64,000 nt of DNA from Microbacterium sp. TNHR37B. GTDB taxonomy: Bacteria; Actinomycetota; Actinomycetes; Actinomycetales; Microbacteriaceae. Shown piece after piece: positions 1 through 8,994 of this stretch. The first letter of the stretch is position 1, and every line of letters begins with the position of its first letter. The notes under the pieces are model-generated. The model was not told the DNA's origin and searched no databases. It saw only the letters and a list, made by a program, of their open reading frames with translations. The translations under genes were made by a program, and so were the position numbers. The stretch covers positions 62,001-126,000 of the forward strand of contig NZ_LQGV01000002.1 of assembly GCF_001620065.1 (NCBI RefSeq), in the 5' to 3' direction.

Positions 1-1032
1 GCGGCGAGCCAGCGGCGTGCGCTGGAAGACGTCGTGAAGGTCAAGGTCATCGACCGCACGACCGTGATCCTCGACATCTTCAGCCAGCACGCGAAGAGCC
101 GCGAGGGCAAGGCGCAGGTCGAGCTCGCCCAGCTCGAGTACCTCCTTCCCCGGCTGCGCGGCTGGGGTGAGTCGATGTCCCGGCAGGCCGGTGGCCAGGT
201 CGGTGCGGGCGGGGCCGGAATGGGATCCCGTGGTCCGGGTGAGACCAAGATCGAGCTGGACCGTCGCCGCATCCGCACGCGCATGGCGCAGCTCCGCCGC
301 CAGATCCGCGACTTCGCCCCCGCACGCGATGCCAAGCGTGCCGAGCGCAAGCGCCACACGATCCCGTCCGTCGCGATCGCGGGGTACACGAACGCCGGGA
401 AGTCGAGCCTCCTCAATCGGCTGACCAGCGCGGGCGTGCTCGTGGAGAACGCGCTGTTCGCCACGCTCGATGCGACGGTCCGCCGCGCGCAGGCGTCCGA
501 CGGCCGCGTCTACACCCTCACCGACACCGTCGGTTTCGTCCGGAACCTCCCACACCAGCTGGTCGAGGCCTTCCGCTCGACCCTGGAGGAGGTCGGCGAC
601 GCGGACGTCATCGTCCATGTCGTGGACGGGTCACACCCCGACCCGGCGGCGCAGGTGACGACCGTACGCGAGGTGATGGCCGACGTGGGCGCCCGCTCCA
701 CTCGGGAGATCATCGTCTTCAACAAGGCCGACCTCGTCGACGACGACACCCGCCTGGTACTGCGAGGGCTCGAGCCGCAGGCGGTGTTCGTGTCGTCGCG
801 GACGGGAGAAGGGATCGACGAGCTGCGAGCGGCGATCGAGGAGGCCCTGCCGCTTCCCGCCGTCGAGGTGCGCGCTCTGGTTCCGTACGACCGCGGCGAC
901 CTCGTCAACGCCGTGCATGAGTCGGGTCACTTGCTCTCGACCGAGCATCACGAGGACGGCACGGTGCTGCACGCCCACGTGAACGAGCGTCTCGCGGCCG
1001 AACTGGCTCCCTACGCCGTCGCCGCCGGCTGA
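1..1032 (+). CDS. hflX: GTPase HflX (5' end outside window)
   Basis: HflX is a ribosome-associated GTPase of the Obg-HflX superfamily that splits stalled or hibernating 70S ribosomes under stress. The reading frame is open from the first base ([14 protein letters not shown]...), so the gene starts upstream of the window. The HflX N-terminal domain ends near base 350 with the family hallmarks [18 protein letters not shown] and a charged linker. The G domain follows, with the P-loop GYTNAGKSS (382-408), the G3 motif DTVGF and the G4 motif NKAD. The C-terminal ribosome-contact region is intact. Its last 22 bases overlap the convergent peptidase gene, so no terminator fits between them. Confidence 0.95.
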   Translation, partial: AASQRRALEDVVKVKVIDRTTVILDIFSQHAKSREGKAQVELAQLEYLLPRLRGWGESMSRQAGGQVGAGGAGMGSRGPGETKIELDRRRIRTRMAQLRRQIRDFAPARDAKRAERKRHTIPSVAIAGYTNAGKSSLLNRLTSAGVLVENALFATLDATVRRAQASDGRVYTLTDTVGFVRNLPHQLVEAFRSTLEEVGDADVIVHVVDGSHPDPAAQVTTVREVMADVGARSTREIIVFNKADLVDDDTRLVLRGLEPQAVFVSSRTGEGIDELRAAIEEALPLPAVEVRALVPYDRGDLVNAVHESGHLLSTEHHEDGTVLHAHVNERLAAELAPYAVAAG

Positions 1033-2966
1033 CCGGGGTCGTCGGTCGCGCCGCCCGCACCCGCGAGAGGAAACGGCGGCACTCCCGGAGGGGCGAAGCC
1101 GAAGACGGTCCCGAGGAAGGCGAGTTCGCTCTCCAAGGCGTGCACGATGGTCTCGGTGCGGCGGAAGCCGTGTCCTTCGCCCTCGTAGAGCACGTAGGCG
1201 TGCGGAACGCCCCGCGCCGCCAGCGCGTCGCGCACCGCCTCCGACTGCGAGGGCGGGACGACGGCGTCCTCGTCTCCCTGGAGGATCAGAACGGGCACGC
1301 GCAGACGGTCGGCGTGCTGCAGCGGGGAACGCTGGATGTAGAGCTCCTCGGCCTCGGGGAGCGGGCCGATGAGACCGTCGAGGTAACGTGCCTCGAAATC
1401 GTGGGTGTCGGTGGCGAGGGTGCGCGCGTCGGCGACGCCGTAGCGCGAGACGCCTGCGGCGAACACGTCCGTGCCGACGAGTGCGCCCAGCACCGTCCAT
1501 CCTCCCGCGGAACCGCCTTCGATCGCCAAGCGGTCACCATCGGCGACACCGGCGTCGACGAGACCGCGCGCGGCCGCGGCGACGTCATCGACGTCGACGA
1601 TGCCCCACTGCCCGCGAAGGCGCTCGCGGTACTCCCGGCCATAGCCGGTCGAGCCGCCGTAGTTCACGTCGAGCACCCCGATCCCACGGCTCGTGAAGAA
1701 CGCCGTCTTCGTGTCTGCGACGCCGGCGACGTGAGAGGTCGGGCCTCCATGGACCCACACGAGGTACGGCGGACGCTCGCCGGCGGGGCCGGTGACCTCG
1801 GGATTCGTCGGGGGATAGTCGAACGCGTGCACCGGGCCGTGTGGCCCCTCCACGGTGAGGCGGCGCGGCTCCGGAAGCCAGCCCGCGTCGAGCGGGAAGG
1901 CAGCACCCCGGACCAGCTCGACGGAGCCGTCGACCCCCACGAGCCAGATCCCGGTGACGCCCGGCGCGGTTCCGGAGACGAGGGCCGCACCCGCCCGTGA
2001 CGCCTCCACGAGCAGGCGGGACCGCGGCGGCACGGCAACAACCGTGGTCGCACCCGACGGTGCGATCAGCACCAGCTCATCGTCTCCGTCGGTGCGTACC
2101 GCGAAGAGGCCGTCTGCTCCGCAGAGGCCGTACCACCGCGATCCCAGGGTCCACAGGGCCCCGCCCGTGTCGGCGTCGGCGGGAGCCACGGCATCGGCCG
2201 GAGTGCCCGCGGCGAGGCGCGCCAGGTCTCCCCGGTAGAGGTTCCACCGGCCGGTGCGGTCATCGACCCAGATGAGGTCGCCGTTGGCTGTCCAGGTGGG
2301 CTGGAGCGCAGAGGTCACGCCCGAGGTGATGTCTCGCACCGACTCGACCCCGGAGGAACCGAGGCGACCGACGCGGATCACCGTCCGGTCCCACGGCATG
2401 TGGGGATGGTCCCAGGCGACCCAGGCCAGGTGGGCGCCGTCGGGGGAGAGGGTGGGCTGGGCGAGGAAGTCGCTCCCCTCCGCGAGCACCTCGACGCGTC
2501 CGCCGTCGGTATCGATGGAGACGATCGATCGCGTCGGGACCGGACGGCCGTCGTGCACCTCGCGGACCGCCAGCAGCCGGTCGCCGTGGACGGCCAGACC
2601 GCCGAACCGCGTCGAGTCCGCCTCGGGGGTCAGCGGTGACGGGGCGGCGCCCGGCGAGAGCCGCCACACGCGCTGATCGGATTTCTCCACGAAGAACAGG
2701 GTGCCCTCCGCGGTGGTGGCCCACGACCCTCCGCCGTACTCGTGGACGCGAGAGCGGGCGCTGAAGGGAGCCGGCAGCACGGTGGCGACCTCTCCCGTGC
2801 GCGTCCGGCGGAAAATCGCCGTGCGTCCGCCTTCGGAGGCGACAGACTCACCCCACCAGATCTCGTCGCCGACGAAGGCCGCGCCCTCGAACCGCGGGGC
2901 GGCTGCGGCCGCATCGGCGGCGGAGAGAGGGGAGGGCCAGGAACCATAGGGAAGCGAGGCACGCAT
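1011..2966 (-). CDS. S9 family prolyl oligopeptidase / acylaminoacyl-peptidase
   Basis: This 651-residue serine peptidase has an N-terminal beta-propeller-like half and a C-terminal alpha/beta hydrolase. The nucleophile is in GGSAGGW near residue 485. An Asp in [11 protein letters not shown] near 566 and a His in EGHGF near 600 complete the triad in the order usual for family S9. There is no signal peptide, so it probably acts on short peptides in the cytosol. The start at 2966 is supported by a TAGCGT hexamer six bases upstream (leaderless arrangement). The intervening GGAGGC could equally serve as a ribosome binding site. It is convergent with hflX and overlaps it by 22 bp. The family is clear; the substrate is unknown. 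Confidence 0.9.
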   Translation of the reverse strand: MRASLPYGSWPSPLSAADAAAAAPRFEGAAFVGDEIWWGESVASEGGRTAIFRRTRTGEVATVLPAPFSARSRVHEYGGGSWATTAEGTLFFVEKSDQRVWRLSPGAAPSPLTPEADSTRFGGLAVHGDRLLAVREVHDGRPVPTRSIVSIDTDGGRVEVLAEGSDFLAQPTLSPDGAHLAWVAWDHPHMPWDRTVIRVGRLGSSGVESVRDITSGVTSALQPTWTANGDLIWVDDRTGRWNLYRGDLARLAAGTPADAVAPADADTGGALWTLGSRWYGLCGADGLFAVRTDGDDELVLIAPSGATTVVAVPPRSRLLVEASRAGAALVSGTAPGVTGIWLVGVDGSVELVRGAAFPLDAGWLPEPRRLTVEGPHGPVHAFDYPPTNPEVTGPAGERPPYLVWVHGGPTSHVAGVADTKTAFFTSRGIGVLDVNYGGSTGYGREYRERLRGQWGIVDVDDVAAAARGLVDAGVADGDRLAIEGGSAGGWTVLGALVGTDVFAAGVSRYGVADARTLATDTHDFEARYLDGLIGPLPEAEELYIQRSPLQHADRLRVPVLILQGDEDAVVPPSQSEAVRDALAARGVPHAYVLYEGEGHGFRRTETIVHALESELAFLGTVFGFAPPGVPPFPLAGAGGATDDPGQPAATA

Positions 2967-2972
2967 GCCTCC

Positions 2973-2978
2973 ACGCTA
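2973..2978 (-). promoter_or_regulatory. -10 element of the S9 peptidase gene
   Basis: TAGCGT (minus strand) lies six bases before the ATG, as expected for a leaderless or nearly leaderless transcript. No good -35 is visible. Confidence 0.45.
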
Positions 2979-3029
2979 CGCCCGCCTGCAACACGACGTC
3001 ACACATCCGTGGCCGCGGGAGCCGCGCCC

Positions 3030-3191
3030 TATAGTGGTGCCATCGACGCCCGGCACCGCCGGGCAGGAGCGACAGCCGAGCCCGGCACCCGCCCGCGATG
3101 ACCGTCCCCGACCTGCGTCGGAGTGATGGCCGCGGCCCGCCGGCCTCCCTCGATGCGCGTTGCGCATCCCGCCCCTGACCCGAGAGCTGTG
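3030..3191 (+). promoter_or_regulatory. metF-metE promoter and GC-rich leader
   Basis: TATAGT at 3030-3035 is a good -10 hexamer without a convincing -35. Transcription from about 3042 would give a leader of about 150 nt before metF. The leader holds a hairpin CCCGGC-ACC-GCCGGG and a second CCCGGC that could compete for the same GCCGGG arm. Methionine genes are often controlled by SAM, SAH or cobalamin riboswitches, but I could not fit this leader to a consensus I know. The frame is open upstream of metF from 3126, so a longer N-terminus is formally possible. Confidence 0.4.
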
Positions 3192-4139
3192 ATGTCGACC
3201 CCCGAACCCGCATCGGTGCCCGTCTCGTTCGAGATCTACCCGCCGCGCACGCCCGAGCGGCTGCCCGCGCTCCACGAGACGATCCGCCAGCTCGCCTCCG
3301 CGGATCCGTCGTTCATCTCGGTCACCTTCGGCGCCGGGGGATCCCACGGCGGAGCGTCGCTGGATGTCCTCACGCACATCCTGACCGAGACGCATGTCTC
3401 GCCGCTCGCGCACCTCACCTGCGTCGGAAGCACGTACGCGCAGGCGGGTGCACTCATCCGGGAGTTCCTCGATGCCGGCATCACCCGCTTCCTCGCCCTG
3501 CGCGGGGATCCTCCCGCCGGATCGGCCGAAGGCGACGACTTCCTCGGCGATCTCGAGACCGCCGCGCAGCTGGTGCAGCTGATCGACCGGGTGCAGGCCG
3601 AGCGTGCACCCTACAGCGAGGAGAGCGTGCCGGGCCTGCCCGGAGCTGCGCGCGTCGCCCCGCGCGAGAAGGTGCAGATCGCCGTCGCCGCGTTCCCCAA
3701 CGGGCACCCGCGGTCACGGCACCGGCACGAGGACATCGATGCGCTGCTGGCCAAGCAGGCCGCGGGAGCCACCCTCGCCATCACGCAGTTGTTCTTCCAC
3801 GCCGAGGACTATCTCGATTTCGTCGATCGCGCCCGCACCGCGGGGGTCGTGATCCCGATCCTTCCCGGTCTCATGCCGATCACGTCGCGCTCGCGCCTGG
3901 AGCGCGTGCTGGAGCTCACGGGGGAAGCCCGCCCGACGGCGCTCGCCGCCGCACTCGAGCAGGAGACCGACCCTCGCCGCCAGCGGGAGGTCGGGGTGGC
4001 CGCCGCCGCCGATCTCGTCCGCGCCGTCGTCGCCGGCGGTGCGCCGGGCGTCCATCTCTACGCGTTCAACAACCACGAGACGGTGCTCACGGTGCTCCGC
4101 GACGCCGGCATCCTTCTTCCCGAACAGGAGCAGTCATGA
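3192..4139 (+). CDS. metF: Methylenetetrahydrofolate reductase
   Basis: It reduces 5,10-methylene-THF to 5-methyl-THF with FAD, supplying the methyl donor for the methionine synthase encoded next door. The 315-residue length fits a bacterial MetF TIM barrel. Visible family segments are VSFEIYPPRTPE at the start, FISVTFGAGG, the folate-barrel strand ALRGDPP, the LAITQLFFHAEDY stretch and IPILPGLMPI. I chose the ATG at 3192 (MSTPEPASVPVSFE) because the family conserves the segment right after it. The in-frame extension back to 3126 is Pro/Arg-rich and looks non-coding. The stop codon overlaps the metE start (ATGA), so the two genes are translationally coupled. Confidence 0.93.
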   Translation: MSTPEPASVPVSFEIYPPRTPERLPALHETIRQLASADPSFISVTFGAGGSHGGASLDVLTHILTETHVSPLAHLTCVGSTYAQAGALIREFLDAGITRFLALRGDPPAGSAEGDDFLGDLETAAQLVQLIDRVQAERAPYSEESVPGLPGAARVAPREKVQIAVAAFPNGHPRSRHRHEDIDALLAKQAAGATLAITQLFFHAEDYLDFVDRARTAGVVIPILPGLMPITSRSRLERVLELTGEARPTALAAALEQETDPRRQREVGVAAAADLVRAVVAGGAPGVHLYAFNNHETVLTVLRDAGILLPEQEQS

Positions 4140-6454
4140 CTTTCCCCTCCGGCACGATCCTCGGCTACCCCCGCATCGGGCGTCGGCGTGAGCTCAAGCG
4201 CGCGATCGAAGCGCACTGGGCGGGAGGCCTCGACGAGGCCGGCCTGCAGGAAGCCGCCGCCGGGATTCGTTCCCGCACACGGGCGCGGCTGGCCGAGCTC
4301 GGGCTGGGGGCGCGTGATTCGGCGATTCCCGAGAGCTTCTCCTTCTACGATCAGGTCCTCGACGCGATCGCGACGCTCGGAGCGCTCCCCGCTCGGTTCG
4401 CCGATCTGCGGGGGGCGGACGGGCGCATACCGTTGTCGGCATACTTCACTGCGGCCCGGGGCGATCAGGATCGGGCGCCGCTGGAGATGACGAAGTGGTT
4501 CGACACCAACTACCACTACCTCGTTCCCGAGATCGGGCCGGAGACGGCATTCTCGCTCTCGGATCGTCGGGTGATCGACCAACTGAAGGAGGCGCGGAGC
4601 GAGGGCTACCTCACGCGACCCGTGCTCGTCGGGCCGGTGACCTTCCTCGCGCTCGCGAAGGCTGCTCCCGGCGCGCCGTCGGGCTATCGGCCGCTTGATC
4701 GGCTGGCGGAGCTGGTGCCCGTCTACCGCGAGCTCCTGGCCGAGCTGCAGCAGGCCGGAGCCGAGTGGGTGCAGCTGGACGAGCCGGCGCTGGTCAGCCA
4801 GTCGCTGGGCTATGACGACGACGAGCTCGCCGCTGCCGCACGCCACGCCTACGCGGTTCTCGGATCCGCCTCCGCGCGGCCGTCCCTCCTGGTGGCGGCC
4901 CCGTACGGGCAGCTCTCCGACGTCGCCTGGCGCACGCTGGCGGCGGCGCCGGTGGAAGCGATCGCGGTCGACCTGACGCGCGGCCGAGTACCGGCGGCGG
5001 TGCCGGGGCTGACGGAGAAGACGTTGGTCGGCGGTGTGATCGACGGGCGGAATGTGTGGCGGGGCGACCTCGAGGTGGCGTGGGATCGGCTGGAACGACT
5101 CCGCGAACTCGGCGCCGCGCACGTATCCGCGGGCACGTCGACCTCCCTCCAGCACGTTCCGCACGACGTCGAGGACGAGCCCGACCTCGACCGCAGGCTC
5201 GCGTCGTGGCTCGCGTTCGCCGACCAGAAGACGGGGCAGGTCGCCGCCCTCGCCCGCGCGCTCGAGAACGGGCGTGAGAGTGTGCGTGAGGAGTTCGCCG
5301 CGGCGTCGGACGCCTGGCGGGACCGCCGGAGCACGCCGGGGGTGCGAGACGGAAAGGTGCGGGAGCGTCTGGCGTCCCGCACCTCGGAGACCGCGCGGCG
5401 TGTTCCGTACTCCGACAGGCTGTCGGCGCAGGAGGAGTTGGACCTGCCCCTCCTCCCGACGACGACGATCGGCTCGTTCCCGCAGACAGCCGAGATCCGC
5501 CGGGCGCGTGCCGCGCGTCTGTCCGGTGACCTGTCCGACGCCGAGTACGACGGCTTCCTCAGAGACGAGATCGCCCGGGTCATCGCGCTCCAGGAGGACC
5601 TGGGCCTCGACGTCCTGGTGCACGGCGAGGCCGAGCGCAACGACATGGTCCAGTACTTCGCCGAGAACCTCGACGGCTTCGCCGTGACCCGCAACGGCTG
5701 GGTGCAGTCGTACGGGTCGCGCGCGACGCGCCCGTCGATCCTCTGGGGCGACGTGTCACGGCCCGGCGCCATCACCGTGAGGTGGTCGGAATACGCTCAG
5801 TCGCTCACCTCGCGGCCCGTGAAGGGAATGCTCACCGGCCCGGTGACGATCCTCGCCTGGTCGTTCGTCCGGGACGACCAGCCCCTCCGCGAGACGGCCG
5901 ACCAGGTGGCGCTGGCCCTGCGCGACGAGATCGCCGATCTGGAGGAGGCAGGCATCCGGATCGTCCAGGTCGACGAGCCTGCGCTTCGTGAACTGCTGCC
6001 CCTGCAGAAGGCGGCGCAGCCCGAGTACCTGGACTGGTCCGTGGGATCGTTCCTCCTGGCCACGGCGGGAGCGCGACCCGAGACCCAGATCCACACCCAC
6101 CTGTGCTACTCCGAGTTCGATGTCGTCATCGAGGCGATCGCGGCACTCGATGCCGACGTCACCTCGATCGAGGCGGCCCGAAGCGGAGGCGAGGTCGTCT
6201 CGGACATCGCGGCGGCGGGCTTTGCGCACGGCGTCGGGCCGGGCGTGTACGACATCCACTCGCCCCGGGTGCCGTCTGCGGACGAGATCGCGACGACCCT
6301 CGAGCGCGCCACCGCCGCACTGCCTCTGCGCCAGCTGTGGGTCAACCCCGACTGCGGACTCAAGACCCGCGGGTACGTCGAGACCGTCGAGGCTCTTCGT
6401 CACCTCGTCGCGGCCACCGCGACCGTGCGAGCTCGCGCCACGCAGGACGCCTGA
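4136..6454 (+). CDS. metE: Cobalamin-independent methionine synthase
   Basis: It transfers the methyl group of 5-methyl-THF-triglutamate to homocysteine in the last step of methionine synthesis. At 772 residues it is full length, with both barrels of the MetE fold. The N-terminal barrel opens with ILGYPRIGRRRELK. The catalytic C-terminal barrel begins near LPTTTIGSFPQT and carries the zinc ligands His and Cys in HTHLCYSEF and a Cys in NPDCGLKTR. It overlaps metF by four bases and is followed by a strong hairpin. MetF and MetE together form a B12-independent methionine module. Confidence 0.96.
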   Translation: MTFPSGTILGYPRIGRRRELKRAIEAHWAGGLDEAGLQEAAAGIRSRTRARLAELGLGARDSAIPESFSFYDQVLDAIATLGALPARFADLRGADGRIPLSAYFTAARGDQDRAPLEMTKWFDTNYHYLVPEIGPETAFSLSDRRVIDQLKEARSEGYLTRPVLVGPVTFLALAKAAPGAPSGYRPLDRLAELVPVYRELLAELQQAGAEWVQLDEPALVSQSLGYDDDELAAAARHAYAVLGSASARPSLLVAAPYGQLSDVAWRTLAAAPVEAIAVDLTRGRVPAAVPGLTEKTLVGGVIDGRNVWRGDLEVAWDRLERLRELGAAHVSAGTSTSLQHVPHDVEDEPDLDRRLASWLAFADQKTGQVAALARALENGRESVREEFAAASDAWRDRRSTPGVRDGKVRERLASRTSETARRVPYSDRLSAQEELDLPLLPTTTIGSFPQTAEIRRARAARLSGDLSDAEYDGFLRDEIARVIALQEDLGLDVLVHGEAERNDMVQYFAENLDGFAVTRNGWVQSYGSRATRPSILWGDVSRPGAITVRWSEYAQSLTSRPVKGMLTGPVTILAWSFVRDDQPLRETADQVALALRDEIADLEEAGIRIVQVDEPALRELLPLQKAAQPEYLDWSVGSFLLATAGARPETQIHTHLCYSEFDVVIEAIAALDADVTSIEAARSGGEVVSDIAAAGFAHGVGPGVYDIHSPRVPSADEIATTLERATAALPLRQLWVNPDCGLKTRGYVETVEALRHLVAATATVRARATQDA

Positions 6455-6461
6455 GCGAAGG

Positions 6462-6500
6462 CCCCTGGCGCGTCGGATGCCGCGACGCGCCGGGGTCTTT
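6462..6500 (+). terminator. Rho-independent-like terminator after metE
   Basis: Arms 6462-6475 and 6483-6495 pair over 13 bp with one bulged T (6466) and a 7-nt loop. TCTTT follows. The hairpin sits between the convergent metE and lexA and may serve both strands. Confidence 0.75.
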
Positions 6501-6558
6501 CGTGGCAGAGCCGAGTACGTCGTCGCGGAGATGTCGTCGGAGCGTGCGCGCCACGTGT

Positions 6559-7242
6559 CTAGACGGCGCGCAGGACCGCGACGACCTTCCCCAGCACGAC
6601 CGCGTCGTCACCCAAGATCGGCTCGAACGCGCTGTTGCGGGGGAGGAGCCACGTGTGCCCGTCGCGCTGACGGAAGGTCTTCACCGTCGCCTCGCTGTCG
6701 AGCATTGCGGCGACGATGTCGCCGTTGTCGGCGGTGGCCTGTGACCGGACGACGACCCAGTCGCCGTCGCAGATGGCGGCGTCGATCATCGAGTCGCCGC
6801 TGACCTTCAGCATGAACAGCTCGCCCTTGCCGACCAACTGGCGGGGGAGCGGGAAGATCTCCTCGACCTGCTGATCCGCGGTGATCGGAACCCCCGCGGC
6901 GATGCGGCCGACCAGCGGCACCATTGCAGCGTCGCCGACGGCGGGGGCGAGGTCGGCCGGGTTCTCCGCGGCGGTGCCGGGAAGGTCGATCAGCACCTCC
7001 ATGGCGCGGGTCTTGCCGGGGTCACGGCGCAGGTAGCCGCTCAGCTCGAGCTGGTTGAGCTGATGCGTCACGCTGGACAACGACTTGAGCCCCACGGCGT
7101 CGCCGATCTCGCGCATGCTCGGCGGGTATCCGTGCCGGGCGATCGAGCGCTGGATCACTTCGAGGATGGCCAGTTGCTTGTCGCTCAGACTCTTGCGTCG
7201 CCGGGTCTGGGACCTCTCGCGAGAACTCCGCATGTCGTCCAT
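6559..7242 (-). CDS. lexA: SOS transcriptional repressor LexA
   Basis: LexA represses the SOS regulon and cleaves itself when RecA filaments form. The 227-residue protein has an N-terminal winged helix (about 20-75, with the recognition region [13 protein letters not shown]). The scissile Ala-Gly is at 116-117 in GRIAAGVP. The S24 peptidase dyad is Ser151 (VSGDSMID) and Lys188 (ATVKTF). The frame stays open for 61 codons upstream. I chose the ATG at 7242 because AGAGGAG precedes it and LexA homology begins there. The gene is divergent from a LysM membrane-protein gene, a pairing conserved in many Gram-positives. Confidence 0.95.
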   Translation of the reverse strand: MDDMRSSRERSQTRRRKSLSDKQLAILEVIQRSIARHGYPPSMREIGDAVGLKSLSSVTHQLNQLELSGYLRRDPGKTRAMEVLIDLPGTAAENPADLAPAVGDAAMVPLVGRIAAGVPITADQQVEEIFPLPRQLVGKGELFMLKVSGDSMIDAAICDGDWVVVRSQATADNGDIVAAMLDSEATVKTFRQRDGHTWLLPRNSAFEPILGDDAVVLGKVVAVLRAV

Positions 7243-7316
7243 GGACGAGGCTCCTCTCGGTGCTCCGGAAGGCACTCGCCTTCGAATGTCGGAGGTAGGT
7301 GATGGGGTCTGATCAT

Positions 7317-7330
7317 CGAAACCGTATCCG
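7317..7330. promoter_or_regulatory. Possible degenerate SOS-like box near lexA
   Basis: CGAA-N6-TCCG has the spacing of the actinobacterial LexA box (CGAAC-N4-GTTCG) but is imperfect. It lies 75 bp upstream of the lexA start and could serve in autoregulation. The match is weak and may be chance. Confidence 0.2.
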
Positions 7331-7396
7331 GTATCGATGGAGAACTCCCGGACCCGAGCGCGTGTCGCGTTCGATTCATCTGCGATCACTCTCCGC

Positions 7397-7428
7397 TTGA
7401 CAGCACCAGAATATCGAAGATACATTCG
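7397..7428 (+). promoter_or_regulatory. Promoter of the LysM gene with SOS-like box over the -10
   Basis: A perfect TTGACA (7397-7402) is followed after 18 bp by TACATT (7421-7426). CGAA-N6-TTCG (7415-7428) overlaps the -10. Its outer arms and spacing match the LexA consensus CGAAC-N4-GTTCG, but the inner C and G are replaced. LexA binding there would block RNA polymerase. Confidence 0.45.
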
Positions 7429-7497
7429 GAAAAGAGATTCGCACCCGGTTCTCCCGGCCGAGCGTCGGGTGCGAATCTCTGATCCTCAGGAGGAGCC

Positions 7498-7863
7498 ATG
7501 ACCACCATCGAGTTCGCCGCCCGCACGATGCCCGCTCGCCGCACGCGGCTGCGCATCACGTCGCGTGGACGGCGTGCGCTGGCCGTCGTGGCGTCGCTGC
7601 CCGCCGTGATCGCTCTGGCCATCGCGGTCATCTCCGGAGGAGCCGCGCTCGCGTCGGGCGAGGCGGGAGCGCCAGCGGGAGAGTTCCAGACGGTCACGGT
7701 GCTGCCGGGCGACTCGCTGTGGTCGATCGCGGAGGAGGTGGCGCCCGCCGCCGACCCGCGGGACGTCGTGGACGCGATCGTCCGCCTCAACGCCCTGGGA
7801 TCCTCCGAGCTGGCAGCCGGCTCGACGCTCGCGATCCCCGCGGAGTACGTCGACGCGCGCTGA
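7498..7863 (+). CDS. LysM-domain membrane protein, probable SOS-linked cell division inhibitor
   Basis: This 121-residue protein has a basic N-terminus (about 1-26), one membrane helix (about 27-52) and an extracytoplasmic LysM domain (about 64-113: QTVTVLPGDSLWSIAEEV ... STLAIP). LysM binds peptidoglycan. The gene is divergent from lexA, as are YneA of Bacillus, DivS of Corynebacterium and Rv2719c of Mycobacterium, small SOS-induced proteins that halt division. A TTGACA promoter with an SOS-like box lies upstream and AGGAGG lies just before the ATG. Membrane and LysM features are directly visible. The SOS-inhibitor role is inferred from position and architecture. hisC follows after 20 bp with its own -10. 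Confidence 0.8.
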   Translation: MTTIEFAARTMPARRTRLRITSRGRRALAVVASLPAVIALAIAVISGGAALASGEAGAPAGEFQTVTVLPGDSLWSIAEEVAPAADPRDVVDAIVRLNALGSSELAAGSTLAIPAEYVDAR

Positions 7864-7870
7864 CCCGCCC

Positions 7871-7876
7871 TACCAT
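7871..7876 (+). promoter_or_regulatory. -10 element of hisC
   Basis: TACCAT ends seven bases before the GTG at 7884. It overlaps the alternative ATG at 7875, which argues for a leaderless GTG start. Confidence 0.45.
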
Positions 7877-7883
7877 GGGTGGA

Positions 7884-8957
7884 GTGACGCTTCGTCTGGA
7901 TGACCTGCCCCTTCGTGACGATCTCCGTGGGCTCGTGCCATATGGCGCGCCACAGGCGCCCCTCCCGGTCGCCCTGAACGTCAACGAGAACACACACCCC
8001 GTCCCCGAGGACGTCGCCGACGACATCCTCGACTCGATCGCGCAGGCCTTGCGGGAGATCAATCGCTACCCCGACCGTGAGTTCACGACGTTGCGCGAGG
8101 GCTTCGCGGACTATCTCGGGCACGGGATCACGCGCGAGCAGATCTGGGCCGCGAACGGGTCCAATGAGGTCCTGCAGCACGTGCTGCAGGCCTTCGGCGG
8201 GCCGGGGCGCCGCGCGTTCGGTTTCAGCCCGACCTACTCGATGTACCCCCTCCTGACGCGTGCGACCGGAGCCGAGTACGTGTCGGGCACGAGGGAGTCC
8301 GACTATTCCCTCTCGATCGAGTCCGCCGTTCGGCAGGTCGAGGAGGTCGATCCCGACATCCTGTTCCTCTGCGCGCCGAACAATCCCACCGGCACCCCGC
8401 TCCCGCTCGAGGTGATCGAGGCGGTCTACGCGCACAGCCGGGGAATCGTCGTCGTCGACGAGGCCTATCAGGAGTTCGCCCCGCGTGACGAGCCGTCTGC
8501 GCTCACCCTCCTCCCCGGGCGCGGCCGCCTCGTGGTCTCGCGCACGATGAGCAAAGCCTTCGCCTTCGCCGGTGCGCGAGTGGGCTACCTCGCCGCTGAC
8601 CCCGCCCTGATCGATGCCTTGCGCCTCGTGCGCCTGCCGTACCACCTGAGCGGGCTCACGCAGGCGGCCGCGGTGGCCGCTCTCCGTCACGCTCCGACGA
8701 TGCTGGGCATGGTCGATGAGATCGTGGCGCAGCGCGACCGGATCTCGGCGACGTTGGATGCCCTGGGCTACCTGCCGCACGAGACGTCGACCAATTTCGT
8801 GCTCTTCTCGGGGGTGGAGGATCCGGCGGCCACGTGGTCCGCTCTGTACGAGCGAGGCGTGCTGATCCGCGACGTCGGCATCCCACACAGCCTGCGCGTC
8901 ACGGCGGGCACGGAGGCGGAGTCGACCGCGTTCCTCGACGCGCTCGCCTCGGTGTAG
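7884..8957 (+). CDS. hisC: Histidinol-phosphate aminotransferase
   Basis: A PLP enzyme that converts imidazole acetol phosphate and glutamate to histidinol phosphate. The fold-type I features are NVNENTHPVP near the start, ANGSNEVLQHVL for phosphate binding, CAPNNPTGTP, VVDEAYQEF, and the Schiff-base lysine in SRTMSKAFAFAGAR. Two starts are possible: ATG 7875 (360 aa) and GTG 7884 (357 aa). I prefer the GTG because the TACCAT hexamer covers the ATG. It heads the hisC-hisB-hisH-hisA run. hisD, hisF, hisI, hisG and hisE are not in this window. Confidence 0.93.
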   Translation: MTLRLDDLPLRDDLRGLVPYGAPQAPLPVALNVNENTHPVPEDVADDILDSIAQALREINRYPDREFTTLREGFADYLGHGITREQIWAANGSNEVLQHVLQAFGGPGRRAFGFSPTYSMYPLLTRATGAEYVSGTRESDYSLSIESAVRQVEEVDPDILFLCAPNNPTGTPLPLEVIEAVYAHSRGIVVVDEAYQEFAPRDEPSALTLLPGRGRLVVSRTMSKAFAFAGARVGYLAADPALIDALRLVRLPYHLSGLTQAAAVAALRHAPTMLGMVDEIVAQRDRISATLDALGYLPHETSTNFVLFSGVEDPAATWSALYERGVLIRDVGIPHSLRVTAGTEAESTAFLDALASV

Positions 8958-8982
8958 CGCCGGTCGTGCGGCCGCTGCTCGG

Positions 8983-8988
8983 TAGACT
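8983..8988 (+). promoter_or_regulatory. -10 element of hisB
   Basis: TAGACT ends exactly six bases before the hisB ATG, with no purine-rich ribosome binding site between, so hisB is probably also transcribed as a leaderless mRNA. Confidence 0.55.
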
Positions 8989-8994
8989 CGGCCC

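Noticed and set aside
3040..3125. SAH or SAM riboswitch in the metF leader
   Set aside because: Some resemblance to the GGAGCG core of SAH elements, but the pairing partner for the pseudoknot is missing; kept only as an undefined leader.
3037..3126. Upstream ORF (GTG to TGA) in the metF leader
   Set aside because: No Met codons beyond the start and no spacing to the TATAGT hexamer like that of the leaderless genes; not credible as an attenuator.
4058..5623. 521-codon open frame on the minus strand opposite metE
   Set aside because: High GC opens long antisense frames. Its product is Arg/Gly-rich with no family motif, while metE on the other strand is complete.
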